DNA from: Candidatus Binatia bacterium
GTDB taxonomy: Bacteria > Desulfobacterota > Binatia > Bin18
Assembly (NCBI GenBank): GCA_951812575.1
Contig: OX638322.1
Coordinates: forward strand, 2,913,925 to 2,977,924
Direction: 5' to 3'
Length of the DNA stretch: 64,000 nt
Of this stretch, positions 25,973-35,747 are shown piece after piece. The notes below the pieces were generated by a model, which made no database searches, had not been told where the DNA came from, and saw only the letters and a program-made list of their open reading frames with translations. The position numbers and the translations under genes are program-made. Every line of letters begins with the position of its first letter. Position 1 is the first letter of the stretch.

Positions 25973-27343
25973 TTACCGATGGGCCGCCGAGTCCGGCTCT
26001 GACAGCCGTAGGACCGCTTTGCCTATGCCCGGCCAGATACGCAGCAGGCCAAACGTCGCCCGGATGACGATCCACACGGCCATCGCCAGCCACACCTGAG
26101 CAAATGCCTGCGTATGCGTCGGGTCGATGAACAGCAGGACCAGGACGCCCGTCCCCGTGGCCGCGATCATGGCGTTGCGCAGATAGGCATAATCGCCGGT
26201 TCCCCAGTGAATACCGTCTGTGACAAAGGACAGCGCGTTGAGCGGCTGGGTCGCGGCGCAGATGAGGAGGCCCGTCAGGAAAAGTGTCTGGGCGCTCGGC
26301 GGCACTAAAAGAAACGCCAGGAGACGCTCGCCCAGCAGCAACGCCAGGAACAGCACCCCGCCGGTCCCAAGCGCCCAGCGACAGGCAATACGCGCGGCCT
26401 GCCGGGCGATGTCTATCCGTGTTGCGCCCAGGAAGTAGCCGATCAGGCTCTGGGCCGTGACGGCATAGGTATCCAGCAAAAAGGCCAAAAACATCCATAA
26501 CTGACGCAGGGCCTGATGCGCCGCGCCGGCCTCGATGCTGATCTGAAGGGATGTCCAGGTCGAAATCAGCATAAAGATTTGAGCGAATCCTGTCCGCAAT
26601 GCCAGGTCGCGGCCAATCAGAAAAAAACGGCGCGTCCGTTGCCAGGCAAACTCGCCGCTCAGGCCCGTGCGTCTGGCAACGACCCAGAGCGCCCATACCA
26701 TGCCGAGAATCTGACTCAGCACGGTCGCCCAGGCGGCGCCGGCAATTCCCAGCGCCGGAATCGGGCCAGCCCCGAAAATCAGAATAGGGTCCAAGATGAT
26801 GTTGACCAGACTCATCCCGCCCGCAATCCAGAGCGATGTGCGCATGGCTTGCAGCCCGCGCAATACGCCAAAAGCCGCCGTCACGACCAGACTCGGAACC
26901 ACGCCGAGCAGGCGAATGTGCAGATAGATTTGTGTATCCGTCTGCACGACGGCATCCGCGCTCATCCAGACGGAAAAGCGCTCGATTCCCGGCCAGGTGA
27001 TGAGCGTCAGACCCAGCCCCAAAAGAACGGCGAGCAGCAAGCCCAGGCTGGCCACGCTGCCGACCCGGTGCGCCTTTCCTGCGCCAACGGCCTGTGCCAC
27101 CTCGGTTTGGGTGCCCACGCCCAGAAAATTGAATATCCACAGGATGCCGGATAGCAAGGCGGTTGCCGCGCCCAGTCCGGCTGCCGAAGCCGCGCCCAGC
27201 CGTTCCACAAATGCGGTATCGACCAGGCTGGCAAACGGCTCGACCACGAGGGAGGCCATGACGGGCAGGCTCAGGGTCGTAAAGGTGCGATGGGGGTGAA
27301 GGACGAACGGATGTTTGTCTGGAGACTCCACCGATGTGGTCAT
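25973..27343 (-). CDS. MATE-family efflux transporter
   Basis: A 456-residue membrane protein with about twelve helices in two homologous halves. The first helix region contains LPVMASLVVEPFASLVDTAFVERLG, a MATE/DinF hallmark. MATE pumps export cationic drugs or metabolites using Na+ or H+. A 424-residue frame on the same strand (25866-27140) is only a shifted reading of this gene. It is followed upstream by the transglutaminase gene, 62 bases away. Confidence 0.9.
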   Translation of the reverse strand: MTTSVESPDKHPFVLHPHRTFTTLSLPVMASLVVEPFASLVDTAFVERLGAASAAGLGAATALLSGILWIFNFLGVGTQTEVAQAVGAGKAHRVGSVASLGLLLAVLLGLGLTLITWPGIERFSVWMSADAVVQTDTQIYLHIRLLGVVPSLVVTAAFGVLRGLQAMRTSLWIAGGMSLVNIILDPILIFGAGPIPALGIAGAAWATVLSQILGMVWALWVVARRTGLSGEFAWQRTRRFFLIGRDLALRTGFAQIFMLISTWTSLQISIEAGAAHQALRQLWMFLAFLLDTYAVTAQSLIGYFLGATRIDIARQAARIACRWALGTGGVLFLALLLGERLLAFLLVPPSAQTLFLTGLLICAATQPLNALSFVTDGIHWGTGDYAYLRNAMIAATGTGVLVLLFIDPTHTQAFAQVWLAMAVWIVIRATFGLLRIWPGIGKAVLRLSEPDSAAHR

Positions 27344-27405
27344 AACGCTGGGCTCTCCTCGCGGGAGAGAGGCTGGGCAGCGGCGAGGTGGGTCACTGAG
27401 GAGCC

Positions 27406-27990
27406 TTAGCCGGAAATGAGCGGCACATCCGGCAGGTCGGCAGCGAGCGCCTCATAGGTCGCATGCGTTCGTAACGATTGGACGACCACCGGTAGCGGTT
27501 CGGGCCAGACCTCGGGCAAGTCGGCTTCCCCTGGCCAGGCAAGAGAGAAGGCCAGTTGTTCCTGGGGCGGACTAAATCGGGCATCAATACCGGACGTATT
27601 GCCCCGCGCATCAATACGATACCAACCAATGTCCGGTAGACAGACGGCATTCAGGCCATGCAAACAGAAGGGCGCGCCGTCTTCGTTTATGCTCAGCCGC
27701 TGATAGCACAGCCCGGTTGGAAGGGTATTCGCACGCAGGAGCGCGGCCAAGAGGTGGCTCTTGGCATAGCAAAAGCCGGTGCCGGCTTCGAGGACCTCAG
27801 CCGCCGTACAGGTGACCGGATTCAGCCGAAAATCAACACTGTGCTTGATCGTATCGCGCACCCATTCGAAGCAGCGCTGCGTCACTTCGAAAGGATCGTT
27901 CAAACCTTGGGTCAGATCCTTCGCACAGGCCCACACTGTCGGGTGTTGGTAGTTGATAATGTCGGATGACTGAAGATACGTCGGTTGCAT
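27406..27990 (-). CDS. Transglutaminase-like cysteine protease-fold protein
   Basis: A 194-residue protein with the transglutaminase-like catalytic pattern: Cys in EAGTGFCYAKSHLLAALLRANTL (two halves), His in PFCLHGLNAVCLPDIGWYRIDARGN, and Asp in the same strand (RIDARGN). Members act as proteases, amidases or transferases on peptides. It has no signal peptide. The leader between its start and the next gene carries a terminator-like hairpin (28007-28028). Confidence 0.88.
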   Translation of the reverse strand: MQPTYLQSSDIINYQHPTVWACAKDLTQGLNDPFEVTQRCFEWVRDTIKHSVDFRLNPVTCTAAEVLEAGTGFCYAKSHLLAALLRANTLPTGLCYQRLSINEDGAPFCLHGLNAVCLPDIGWYRIDARGNTSGIDARFSPPQEQLAFSLAWPGEADLPEVWPEPLPVVVQSLRTHATYEALAADLPDVPLISG

Positions 27991-28006
27991 AGATTAAGTG
28001 ATGTAA

Positions 28007-28028
28007 CAAAAAAATCGCCCCCAGGCGA
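28007..28028 (-). terminator. Terminator-like hairpin upstream of the transglutaminase gene
   Basis: On the minus strand tcgcc, a short loop and ggcga are followed by a run of seven T (reading 28028 down to 28008). This is an intrinsic terminator shape. No minus-strand gene ends here; the nearest gene on that strand starts 17 bases further on. It may insulate against antisense reading from the urease side or act as a leader attenuator. Confidence 0.4.
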
Positions 28029-28068
28029 GTTTGTATTCGAGGCTGGCCTCGGCTAAGAAAAAGCCCGC

Positions 28069-28743
28069 ATGACTGACTCGACTGCCCTGCTGACCGCGCT
28101 GCAACACGGTGACAGTTTTTTCCCCGGTGGTGGGTTTGCCGCTTCGTGGGGGCTAGAGACGCTCTTCACCGATACCTATGTGCAGGACGCCGAGACCCTG
28201 CTGCACTTCGTCCAGGGCCAACTCCGCCATCGGTGGGCACGGTGCGACCGACCCGCCCTGGTATGGGCGCATCGTGCGGCGGACGAGCTGGAAAAAGTTG
28301 CTGCGGTTGATGCAGAACTGGAAGCGCTCTCGCTTGCGCGTGAGTTGCGCGTGGTATCACAGCGGGCCGGTCGGGCCCTGCTGCGTGTGCACGACCGGCT
28401 CAAGACGCCCCGCGCGGCCGACTATCTGGAGCGTGTCAAAACCGGGCAGGCGTGGAGTCACCTCCCGGTTGTTCAAGGGCTGGTCTGGCGTGGGGTTGGG
28501 TTAGACGCGGAGCAGGCCTGCCTGCTGTCCGGCCACCTCATGGGCATGGCGTTTGTGAGTGCCGCTATCCGGCTCGGCTTTGTGAGTCATATCCAGGCCC
28601 AACTGATTATCCAGCAGATACGCCCCACGCTGACCGCGCGGCTTGCCGCGCCCCTGCCCGCGTCTCTCAGCAGCTTTACGCCGGTCGCGGATATTGCCAT
28701 GATGCGGCATGAGACCCAGGCGACGCGGTTGTTTGCGAATTGA
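28069..28743 (+). CDS. ureF: Urease accessory protein UreF
   Basis: A 224-residue Ure[25 protein letters not shown] is the diagnostic N-terminus, then [12 protein letters not shown] and [16 protein letters not shown]. UreF forms a complex with UreD and UreG on apo-urease, controlling UreG GTPase so nickel can be inserted. Here it stands first in the cluster, before the structural genes, while the usual partners UreG and UreE do not appear in the window. Confidence 0.9.
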   Translation: MTDSTALLTALQHGDSFFPGGGFAASWGLETLFTDTYVQDAETLLHFVQGQLRHRWARCDRPALVWAHRAADELEKVAAVDAELEALSLARELRVVSQRAGRALLRVHDRLKTPRAADYLERVKTGQAWSHLPVVQGLVWRGVGLDAEQACLLSGHLMGMAFVSAAIRLGFVSHIQAQLIIQQIRPTLTARLAAPLPASLSSFTPVADIAMMRHETQATRLFAN

Positions 28744-28799
28744 CCCGTGCGTCTGGCGTATACCCCACGCTCAGTAATCGATCTCCAGGAGGAACACTC

Positions 28800-29504
28800 A
28801 TGCTGAACCTCACACCTACGGAAAACGAACGCCTGACCATTTTTATGGCGGCTGAACTGGCACGCCGTCATAAGGCCAAGGGGCTCAAGCTCAACGCCGC
28901 CGAGTCCATTGCCTATATTACGGATGAGCTGCTTGAGGGCGCGCGCGAGGGGAAATCGGTCGCGGAACTGGTCAGCCTGGGATCAACGCTGCTGACGACC
29001 GATGACGTGTTGCCCAACGTTGCCCAGTTGGTGTCCCGGATTATGGTGGATGGGATGTTCGCGGATGGGACCAAGCTCATTGCCGTGTATAATCCGATCC
29101 GGCCCGGCTCCGAGCCCCTGCCCGAATCGCCGTATGGGCGGCCCGGCGGAATTATCACGCCTGACGAAGAGATCGACCTCAACGCAGGCCGCGAAACCCT
29201 GACCCTGGAGGTCGTCAATACCGGGGATCGCGCCATCCAGGTGACCAGCCATTTTCATTTCTTTGAAGCCAACAAGGTCCTGGAGTTTGATCGGGCGCAG
29301 GCGTTCGGCATGCGCCTGGACGTGCCGGCCGGCGCGTCGGCGCGCTTTGAGCCTGGGGTGAAGAAGGCCGTTCCGTTAGTCGCTCTGGGCGGCAGCGGCG
29401 AAGTCACCGGTCTCAATAATCTCACCAACGGCTCCATTCATTCCGAGGCGGTCAAGCGGGCCGCTCTCCAACGGGCCAAAGAACGCGGCTTCAAAGGCGC
29501 ATAG
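28800..29504 (+). CDS. ureAB: Fused urease gamma-beta subunit (UreAB)
   Basis: A 234-residue fusion. Residues 1-100 are UreA-like ([25 protein letters not shown], then [21 protein letters not shown]), and residues about 125-234 are UreB-like ([34 protein letters not shown]). Gamma-beta fusions occur also in Helicobacter-type and some other ureases. ATG 28800 follows TCCAGGAGGAACACTC, a strong ribosome site. The protein forms the structural shell around the alpha subunit encoded 8 bases downstream. Confidence 0.93.
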   Translation: MLNLTPTENERLTIFMAAELARRHKAKGLKLNAAESIAYITDELLEGAREGKSVAELVSLGSTLLTTDDVLPNVAQLVSRIMVDGMFADGTKLIAVYNPIRPGSEPLPESPYGRPGGIITPDEEIDLNAGRETLTLEVVNTGDRAIQVTSHFHFFEANKVLEFDRAQAFGMRLDVPAGASARFEPGVKKAVPLVALGGSGEVTGLNNLTNGSIHSEAVKRAALQRAKERGFKGA

Positions 29505-29512
29505 GAGGGAAT

Positions 29513-31222
29513 ATGGCCAGACTGACACGGGCGGCCTATGCGGCCACGTATGGGCCAACAACGGGCGATATGGTGCGTCTGGGCGACACCTCGCTGCTGG
29601 CCGAGGTTGAGCATGACTCTGCGGTCTATGGTGACGAGTGTCTGACTGGGGCCGGCAAGGTGATGCGCGACGGGATGGGCTTTCACGCCCCCACGACCGC
29701 GGCGTCGGGCGGGCTGGATATGGTGGTCCAGAACGCCACGATCATCGACCCGGTGCTGGGCATTGTGAAGGGCGATATCGGTATTAAAGACGGCAAGATC
29801 GTCGGTGTGGGCAAAGCCGGCAATCCCGCCATCCAGGCCGGGGTTCAGCCCGAGTTGGTCTGCGGTCCGTGTACGACCATCGTGCACGGCGATGGCCTGA
29901 TCATTACTCCGGGGGGAGTGGAGGCGCACGCTCATTTCCTGTGTCCGCAGCAGTGTGAACACGCCCTGGCCAGCGGTATTACGACCATCATTGGCGGAAC
30001 CATGGGGCCGCATTTCGATATCAGCTGCGCGGGACCGAATAATCTGGCCAAGATGCTTAAAGCCTGCGAGCACTATCCCTTAAATTTCGGCTTTCTGGGA
30101 CGGGGCAACTCGCACGTCGGCGCCGCGATTGAGGAGAGCGTGGCCGGTGGGGCGATCGGCGTCAAGGTCCACGAAGATTTCGGGGCCATGCCGGCCACCA
30201 TCGACTGCGCGCTCACGGTGGCGGATCAATACGACTTTCAGGTGCAGCTCCATACCGACACCATCAACGAGGCGGGCTATTGCGAGGACACGCTGGCCGC
30301 GATCGCCGGTCGGACGATTCATATGTACCACGTTGAGGGGGCCGGAGGCGGCCACGCGCCCGATCTCATCCGCGTCGCGGGCGTGCCCAACTGCCTGCCG
30401 TCTTCCACCAATCCGACCAACCCCTACTCGCGCAACGCGCTCGACGAAGCCCTGCCCATGACCATGGACGCCCACATGCTGAACTGGCGCTTGCCGGAAG
30501 ATGTCGCCTTTGCCGAAAGCCGCATCCGGCCGCAGACCATGGCCGCAGAAGACGTGTTGCACGACCTGGGCGCGATTTCGATCTTTGCCGCGGACACGCA
30601 GGGGATGGGACGGGTGCATGAAACCATTACGAATTGCTGGCGGCTGGCGAGTAAGATGAAGGACCAACGTGGCCGTCTCTCCACGGAAAAAACGACCCGC
30701 GCCGATAATGAGCGGATCAAACGTTATATCGCCAAATACACTATCAACCCGGCCCGGGCGATGGGCATTGACCACTACGTCGGCTCGCTGGAAGCCGGTA
30801 AGATGGCCGATCTGGTGTTGTGGGGAGCGGCATTTTTTGGAGCCAAACCACTGATGGTGATGAAGGGCGGTTTTATGGCCTGGTCTATCATGGGAGACGC
30901 GAGTGGCTGTATCTTCCCGGTTGAGCCTATTATCCAGCGCCCCATGTGGGGCGCGGTGGGCAGCGCGCCGTCTGCCCTCAGTGCGATTTTTGCCAGTTCC
31001 CTGGCGCTTGAGGCCGATATTCCGCGCAAGCTCGAACTCAACAAACCCATGTTGCCGATTCGGAATACCCGCGCGGTGGGGAAGGGGGATATGCTGCATA
31101 ACGATGCCTGCCCGGACATCACGGTCAACCCGCACACGCATGAGGTATACGCCGATGGCGAGCTGCTGACGTGCGAGCCCGCGGATGAAGTCCCGCTCGC
31201 CAGAAGATATTTTTTACGCTGA
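29513..31222 (+). CDS. ureC: Urease alpha subunit UreC, flap cysteine replaced
   Basis: A 569-residue catalytic subunit hydrolysing urea to ammonia and carbamate with two nickel ions. Ligands can be seen: the H-x-H in [14 protein letters not shown], the carbamylated Lys in [12 protein letters not shown], His in [11 protein letters not shown], His in [12 protein letters not shown] and Asp in [11 protein letters not shown]. The mobile flap, usually MVCHHLD, reads MDAHMLN here: Cys is Ala and the second His is Met, while the catalytic His remains. Cys to Ala changes in other ureases reduce but do not abolish activity. The C-terminus ([19 protein letters not shown]) is normal. Confidence 0.93.
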   Translation: MARLTRAAYAATYGPTTGDMVRLGDTSLLAEVEHDSAVYGDECLTGAGKVMRDGMGFHAPTTAASGGLDMVVQNATIIDPVLGIVKGDIGIKDGKIVGVGKAGNPAIQAGVQPELVCGPCTTIVHGDGLIITPGGVEAHAHFLCPQQCEHALASGITTIIGGTMGPHFDISCAGPNNLAKMLKACEHYPLNFGFLGRGNSHVGAAIEESVAGGAIGVKVHEDFGAMPATIDCALTVADQYDFQVQLHTDTINEAGYCEDTLAAIAGRTIHMYHVEGAGGGHAPDLIRVAGVPNCLPSSTNPTNPYSRNALDEALPMTMDAHMLNWRLPEDVAFAESRIRPQTMAAEDVLHDLGAISIFAADTQGMGRVHETITNCWRLASKMKDQRGRLSTEKTTRADNERIKRYIAKYTINPARAMGIDHYVGSLEAGKMADLVLWGAAFFGAKPLMVMKGGFMAWSIMGDASGCIFPVEPIIQRPMWGAVGSAPSALSAIFASSLALEADIPRKLELNKPMLPIRNTRAVGKGDMLHNDACPDITVNPHTHEVYADGELLTCEPADEVPLARRYFLR

Positions 31223-31246
31223 GCGGCGCAGCTTGTGCAAAACACT

Positions 31247-32131
31247 ATGAGCAGTGCATCCCCCTTTCGGCTTTTAGCCGAGCCATGCTCCGCTACGTCT
31301 CCCCATGTGTCTCTCAGCTTCAAACGCGACCCCTCCGGTCAGACCTTTATCGCCAGGCAACGGACGACCTATCCTTTCACCCTCACCCAGCCGTTTTGTC
31401 TCGACCGGGCTCCGCACGGGATGCTGACGCTGATGCTCCAGTCCATCTCTGGTGGGGTGTATGAAAATGAGCGTCTGGCGCTCGATTTTTCGGTGGAGGA
31501 CGGCGCGTGTGTGCATCTGACCACCCAAGGGGCAACCGTTGTCCACTCGATGCGGGAGGGCAGGGTCGCCACGCAGCAGGTTTCCATCCGGGCGGGCAAG
31601 GGCAGCTTTGTCGAGTATCTACCCGACCCGCTCGCATTATTCCCCCAAGCGCACTTCCGCTCTGCTGTCCACATCGCTGTCGAAGAAGGCGCGACGGCCA
31701 TCAGTGGCGATGCCTTTGGACTGCACGACCCGGACGCCCTGGGCCGTCCGTTTGGCTCGATTTTCAGCGAAACCGTATTCCAACGATCGGACGGGCAGCG
31801 TCACTGTGTAGACCGCTTCGAGATGAGCGGCCACGAGTTCGTTACGAGTCTGCCTTCGGCCCTGCAGCGTTATCAGACGCAGGGGACGTTCTGGGTCGTG
31901 TCGGACCACGATACCGAGGAATTGGTGACCACCCTCCGAACGGCGCTCGATCCTCTTCCCGGCATCTATGCCGGTGCTTCGATCCTGCCCGGCAATGTAG
32001 GCGTCTGGATGCGCGTACTCGCCGTTGACGCGGTTGCCCTGCGCGGCGCGTTTCACGCGGCCTGGAGCGCGGTGCGGTTATGTCTGACCGGTGTGGAACC
32101 GCCGAGCCGCCGCAAATCGGGCTGGCTGTGA
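31247..32131 (+). CDS. ureD: Urease accessory protein UreD
   Basis: A roughly 294-residue UreD/UreH protein: SISGGVYENERLALDFSVEDGACVHLTTQ in two halves, then YLPDPLALFPQA and GDAFGLHDPDALGRPF. UreD is the scaffold that binds apo-urease and passes nickel from UreG. ATG 31247 and GTG 31235 are both possible starts; neither has a good ribosome site. It is more divergent than the alpha subunit. It ends the locus. Confidence 0.85.
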   Translation: MSSASPFRLLAEPCSATSPHVSLSFKRDPSGQTFIARQRTTYPFTLTQPFCLDRAPHGMLTLMLQSISGGVYENERLALDFSVEDGACVHLTTQGATVVHSMREGRVATQQVSIRAGKGSFVEYLPDPLALFPQAHFRSAVHIAVEEGATAISGDAFGLHDPDALGRPFGSIFSETVFQRSDGQRHCVDRFEMSGHEFVTSLPSALQRYQTQGTFWVVSDHDTEELVTTLRTALDPLPGIYAGASILPGNVGVWMRVLAVDAVALRGAFHAAWSAVRLCLTGVEPPSRRKSGWL

Positions 32132-32141
32132 GGGGTGAGAC

Positions 32142-32648
32142 CTAGAACCAATAATCGTCCCAGACCAGCAAACCCACCACGGCGCGACGGTGGTACCGTT
32201 TGGTGTATGCTTCGGCCGCTTCGATAGCAGCCCCTTCCTGCAAGTGGTAGGACAGGACGTCGCCCTGCACGCCGGGCGCGGGAGACGGTTCGGCTAAGAG
32301 AATGAACGACTCTCCCAGTCCGGTGACCGGGGTACGGTCTCCTTGAGCGGGCTGGCGGAGCGGAGAGGAATGTTTTGTCCGGGTGTGGAAACCGGCAGGG
32401 CGCGTGCTATAGCATTTTTCCAACAGCCAGACGTGCGCGAAGCCGGGTGGAATCTGCTTGCGCGCTTCCGGATAGATGTACTCCACCCGCTCCTTGTCGA
32501 GCAAGACGCTCCAGCGTTGGCGACGGTTGGAGACATAGATAAACAAGAGTCCCGCGTCCCCTCGACCGACGCGGGTAAACGGCGTCCGAGTCGGCAGGAC
32601 CTGGGACGGGAAGTTACGGTAGTAGTAGTCCGGCGGTGTGGTATCCAT
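32142..32648 (-). CDS. Uncharacterised 168-residue protein
   Basis: ATG 32648 begins DTTPPDYYYRNFPSQVLP. The chain has an alternating strand character with GDAGLLFIYVSNRRQRWSVLLDKERVEYIYPEA split over its centre and ends HRRAVVGLLVWDDYWF. I recognise no family. No signal peptide or membrane helix is visible. It is convergent with ureD, ten bases apart. The frame extends 24 codons upstream without a ribosome site. Confidence 0.55.
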   Translation of the reverse strand: MDTTPPDYYYRNFPSQVLPTRTPFTRVGRGDAGLLFIYVSNRRQRWSVLLDKERVEYIYPEARKQIPPGFAHVWLLEKCYSTRPAGFHTRTKHSSPLRQPAQGDRTPVTGLGESFILLAEPSPAPGVQGDVLSYHLQEGAAIEAAEAYTKRYHRRAVVGLLVWDDYWF

Positions 32649-32709
32649 GTGAGAATCGCTACGGCAAGTCGCCCGTGAGGCGCAAGGCATACCCCGCCGG
32701 TTACGCCGG

Positions 32710-33039
32710 CTAATCGTCAAAACCTAGAGCGAAGAGCATAGCCTCCTTGACGCGTTGGAGTGTTGCAGGGGAAACAGTTCCGACAAAGCGCTTGAGTTGA
32801 GACTTTGGAACAGTAACCAGATGGTGGAGATTGATGGCGGATTGATTTTTAAGACCAGCTTCAGGACCGAGCACGACTTCACTCGGTACGCCTCGAATTG
32901 TACTTGTGAGGGGTGCCACCGTGACCGTATGCAGCACAGGAATGATCTCTTGGCGAGTCAGGATAAGTACCGGGCGTTGTTTGTCCGGTCTATCAAAACG
33001 AAAATTCCAAATCTCACCGCGCCTCACATTTTCTCCCAC
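32710..33039 (-). CDS. mazF: MazF/PemK-family endoribonuclease toxin
   Basis: A 109-residue protein with the PemK fold: VRRGEIWNFRFDRPDKQRPVLIL in two parts, VAPLTSTIRGVPSEVVL and NQSAINLHHLVTVPKSQL. MazF toxins cut mRNA at short motifs. Its start overlaps the end of the antitoxin gene by 16 bases, the usual coupling. Length and motifs are intact, so it is likely active when free. Confidence 0.88.
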   Translation of the reverse strand: MGENVRRGEIWNFRFDRPDKQRPVLILTRQEIIPVLHTVTVAPLTSTIRGVPSEVVLGPEAGLKNQSAINLHHLVTVPKSQLKRFVGTVSPATLQRVKEAMLFALGFDD

Positions 33040-33257
33040 TGCTGGGCACGCAGGAGAGGCTCAAACTCATCAGCTTGGACAGGTTTTTTGCGATAGCCCT
33101 GGCGGTCCTGTTTCACGAGTGCTTTGAGCCGCTGCTGTTTGAGCCACTGGCGAGCGGCTTCACTGAACAGCTCAGCTCGCTTCTTGCGTCTCGCCTGGGC
33201 AAGGGTATCAATCTGTTCGAGCAAGTGCTCATCCACGGCAATCGAGATTGTTTTCAT
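33024..33257 (-). CDS. Ribbon-helix-helix antitoxin paired with MazF
   Basis: A 77-residue protein starting MKTISIAVDEHLLEQIDTLA, a standard RHH strand-helix opening, with RAELFSEAARQWLKQ as the second helix, then a basic and acidic tail that likely wraps the toxin. AGATGAAAAC context: an AGAAAG-type site precedes the start. It is the autoregulator of the pair. Confidence 0.87.
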   Translation of the reverse strand: MKTISIAVDEHLLEQIDTLAQARRKKRAELFSEAARQWLKQQRLKALVKQDRQGYRKKPVQADEFEPLLRAQQWEKM

Positions 33258-33375
33258 CTTTCTGAGGAGTAGACCGCTGTGATGAGGGAGTCAAGCACGC
33301 AATCGGGACGGTAGTCTATGCCTCCATCTTGTGTTCTCCATCTTTTTCGTACTGCCCGATTAAAGAAGAACTGTG

Positions 33376-33861
33376 TCACAGCGGCTTTTGCAAAAAAAGA
33401 ACCTGCCCGGCCTCCGGATCATAGGTCGCTCGAATAAAGCCGACACCAAAATACAATCCTTGGGCAACCGTATTATTGAGTTGCACTTCCAGTGTCAGCT
33501 TACAGCAGCCGAGCTCACGTGCCTTGTGTTCTACGCGCTGTAATAAGAAGCGCCCGATGCCTTGTCCGCGACAGTCCGGATTCACTGCCAAGTCGTGGAT
33601 GTTTAGCAGCGGTTTCGCAGCAAAGGTAGAGAAACCACGGAAACACACGGCAATCCCCACGGCTTCGTCTCCTCGATAGGCCAGGAAAATCAACGTTGTC
33701 GGGTGGGCTTGCAGGCCTGGAATAAGGCGAGTGCACACGTCTTGCGGCAGGTCTTGACTATTGCCCATCGGATCGCGGGCGTAATTGTTCACAAGCTGGA
33801 GGATCGCTTCTTGGTGATCGGGCCGATGCAAGTCCGCTTCAACAACGGTGAGGGTAGACAT
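33376..33861 (-). CDS. GNAT-family N-acetyltransferase
   Basis: A 161-residue GNAT: IHDLAVNPDCRGQGIGRFLLQ is motif A for acetyl-CoA pyrophosphate binding and NNTVAQGLYFGVGF is motif B. It is third in a minus-strand unit with the LOG-type (34233) and cupin (33871) genes, nine bases from the latter. Acceptor unknown. Confidence 0.9.
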   Translation of the reverse strand: MSTLTVVEADLHRPDHQEAILQLVNNYARDPMGNSQDLPQDVCTRLIPGLQAHPTTLIFLAYRGDEAVGIAVCFRGFSTFAAKPLLNIHDLAVNPDCRGQGIGRFLLQRVEHKARELGCCKLTLEVQLNNTVAQGLYFGVGFIRATYDPEAGQVLFLQKPL

Positions 33862-33870
33862 AAGGCGCTC

Positions 33871-34236
33871 CTAGACCCAACTAGCATTGTCGGCGGTCAA
33901 GTCGCCACCGGCATCGCCTGTATTGACCGTGCCTGCGGGCTCAACCAGCAAGACGTGACATTCTTTTTCGGCCCACGGCTTATGCTCAATGCCTTTCGGC
34001 ACAATAAACATTTCTCCCGCCCTCAGCGCCACACTGCCATCCCGAAAATCAATCTGCATCGATCCCTGTAGAACAAGAAAGACTTCATCCGTGTCAACAT
34101 GTCTGTGCCAGACAAAATCGCCTTGGAGCTTGACCAGCTTGAAATGATAGTCGTTCATCTGAGCGATTATTTTGGGAGACCAATGGTCTGAGAACGTGGT
34201 GAGTTTTTGCGTCAGATTGATGGGTGTATAAGTCAT
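33871..34236 (-). CDS. Cupin-domain protein
   Basis: A 121-residue single cupin with [24 protein letters not shown] (motif 1, two His and Glu) and the second motif [17 protein letters not shown]. These small beta-barrels bind a metal and a small acid or act as sensors. Its start overlaps the LOG-type gene's stop by 4 bases, so the genes are coupled. Confidence 0.88.
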   Translation of the reverse strand: MTYTPINLTQKLTTFSDHWSPKIIAQMNDYHFKLVKLQGDFVWHRHVDTDEVFLVLQGSMQIDFRDGSVALRAGEMFIVPKGIEHKPWAEKECHVLLVEPAGTVNTGDAGGDLTADNASWV

Positions 34237-34784
34237 GGTGAGCCTTCTTGTTGTTCCAAGCGATCAAGCAGCTTGCCCGGTTGTTCTTCGACCAGAAGCA
34301 GGGCGCGATACTCAGCTTTCAAAAACTGCTCATTCACGCTGTGCTGCAAGAACTGCAGCAGGAGGTCGTAGTAATGATTGACGTTCAGCAGGCCGCAGGG
34401 CTTGGCATGGATATTTAACGCCCGCCAGGTGAGCGCTTCAAACAATTCCTCCAGCGTGCCAATGCCACCGGGCAGGGCGATCACCCCGTCCGCGAGTTCG
34501 GCCATTTTCGCCTTGCGCTCATGCATGGAGCCAACCACGTGGAGTTCCGAGAGGCCGTGGTGGGCCACCTCTCGGTCAACCAGCGTGTCGGGAATGACGC
34601 CGACCACCCGCCCATGCTCGGCAAGGACCGTGTCAGCCAGCGCGCCCATAAGACCGATATGCGCCCCACCGTAGACCAGTTCGAGACCGCGGGCGGCCAG
34701 TTCTCTGCCGAGGGCTTGGGCGGCCGAGAGATATTCCGGTCGGGCGCCCAGGTACGACCCGGTAAAAACACAGAGGCGTTTCAT
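34233..34784 (-). CDS. LOG-family (TIGR00730) nucleotide phosphoribohydrolase-like protein
   Basis: A 183-residue Rossmann-fold protein with [15 protein letters not shown] near the N-terminus and the signature PGGIGTLEE at about 104-112. LOG proteins hydrolyse nucleoside 5'-monophosphates (cytokinin activation in plants; purine or pyrimidine monophosphates in bacteria). First gene of the LOG-cupin-GNAT unit. Confidence 0.9.
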   Translation of the reverse strand: MKRLCVFTGSYLGARPEYLSAAQALGRELAARGLELVYGGAHIGLMGALADTVLAEHGRVVGVIPDTLVDREVAHHGLSELHVVGSMHERKAKMAELADGVIALPGGIGTLEELFEALTWRALNIHAKPCGLLNVNHYYDLLLQFLQHSVNEQFLKAEYRALLLVEEQPGKLLDRLEQQEGSP

Positions 34785-34902
34785 ACAGCGTATCCCATAT
34801 TAGTGCTATCATATTGTTCTTCCTCACCGTTCCGTGTAGAGGAAAAGCCTAGGGCAAGGAGAAAGCCTGATCATACCAGAAAGTTTTCTCAGGAGGACCT
34901 GC

Positions 34903-35736
34903 ATGCGCGCCGTCAAGCAACACCACACATCTGACGACTGGGTCTGGCAAGCCATTCGAGACGAAGCCGCGTTGGAAGCCGACCGCGAGCCGGTGCTGGC
35001 GAGCTTTCTCCACTCGATTATTCTGAATCACTCCTCACTGGAGGAGGCGCTGAGCTATCTTTTGGCCGGGAAGCTGACCAATCTCAATCTGCCGTCCATT
35101 ACCCTGCGCGACATCATGATGGAAGCGCTGATCGATGACCCGCAGATTGGGCAGGCTGTTCGAGCGGACATCTGCGCGGTGCGTGACCGCGACCCGGCCT
35201 GTTCGTTCTATTCAGCGCCTCTGCTGTACTATAAGGGCTTGCACGCGCTCGAAGCCCATCGTATCTCGCACTGGCTGTGGAAGCAGGATCGGAAGACCTT
35301 GGCCTTCTGCCTGCAGAACCGGATTTCGGAAGTCTTCAGCGTGGATATCCACCCCGCGGCCCGTATTGGTTCGGGGATTTTTATTGACCACGGCAGCAGC
35401 CTCGTCATTGGGGAGACGGCCGTGGTTGAGAACGATGTGTCCATGCTCCAGGAAGTGACCCTCGGAGGAACCGGAAAAGAGTCTGGTGACCGGCATCCCA
35501 AGATTCGGACCGGGGTGTTGATCAGTGCCGGGGCCAAGATTCTGGGCAATGTCGAGGTCGGGGCAAACGCCAAGGTGGGTGCGGGCAGTGTCGTGCTGAC
35601 CAATGTCCCGTCGGGCTGTACGGTCGCCGGCGTACCGGCCAAGCTGGTGGGCCGCTGCGCTAAACTCCAGCAGCCGGCGTTTGAGATGGACCACAATCTG
35701 CCCACCGGAGAAGAGGATTCCCGAAGAGGTATCTGA
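34903..35736 (+). CDS. cysE: Serine O-acetyltransferase
   Basis: A 277-residue left-handed beta-helix enzyme making O-acetylserine for cysteine synthesis. The N-terminal helical domain is followed by VDIHPAARIGSGIFIDHGSSLVIGET in two parts, QEVTLGGTGKESGDRHPKI, and hexapeptide repeats up to AGVPAKLVGRC. CAGGAGGACCTGC precedes ATG 34903. Feedback by cysteine is typical for the family. No cysK is adjacent. Confidence 0.93.
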   Translation: MRAVKQHHTSDDWVWQAIRDEAALEADREPVLASFLHSIILNHSSLEEALSYLLAGKLTNLNLPSITLRDIMMEALIDDPQIGQAVRADICAVRDRDPACSFYSAPLLYYKGLHALEAHRISHWLWKQDRKTLAFCLQNRISEVFSVDIHPAARIGSGIFIDHGSSLVIGETAVVENDVSMLQEVTLGGTGKESGDRHPKIRTGVLISAGAKILGNVEVGANAKVGAGSVVLTNVPSGCTVAGVPAKLVGRCAKLQQPAFEMDHNLPTGEEDSRRGI

Positions 35737-35747
35737 AGCGGGTGGCG

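Noticed and set aside
25866..27140. 424-codon open frame on the minus strand overlapping the MATE gene
   Set aside because: It is a shifted reading of the MATE coding sequence, rich in Arg/Gly/Ser with no homology or ribosome site, while the overlapping frame gives a clear twelve-helix transporter.
30080..31141. 353-codon frame antisense to ureC
   Set aside because: Its composition (Arg/His-rich) is typical of antisense frames in GC-rich genes; ureC is unmistakable.
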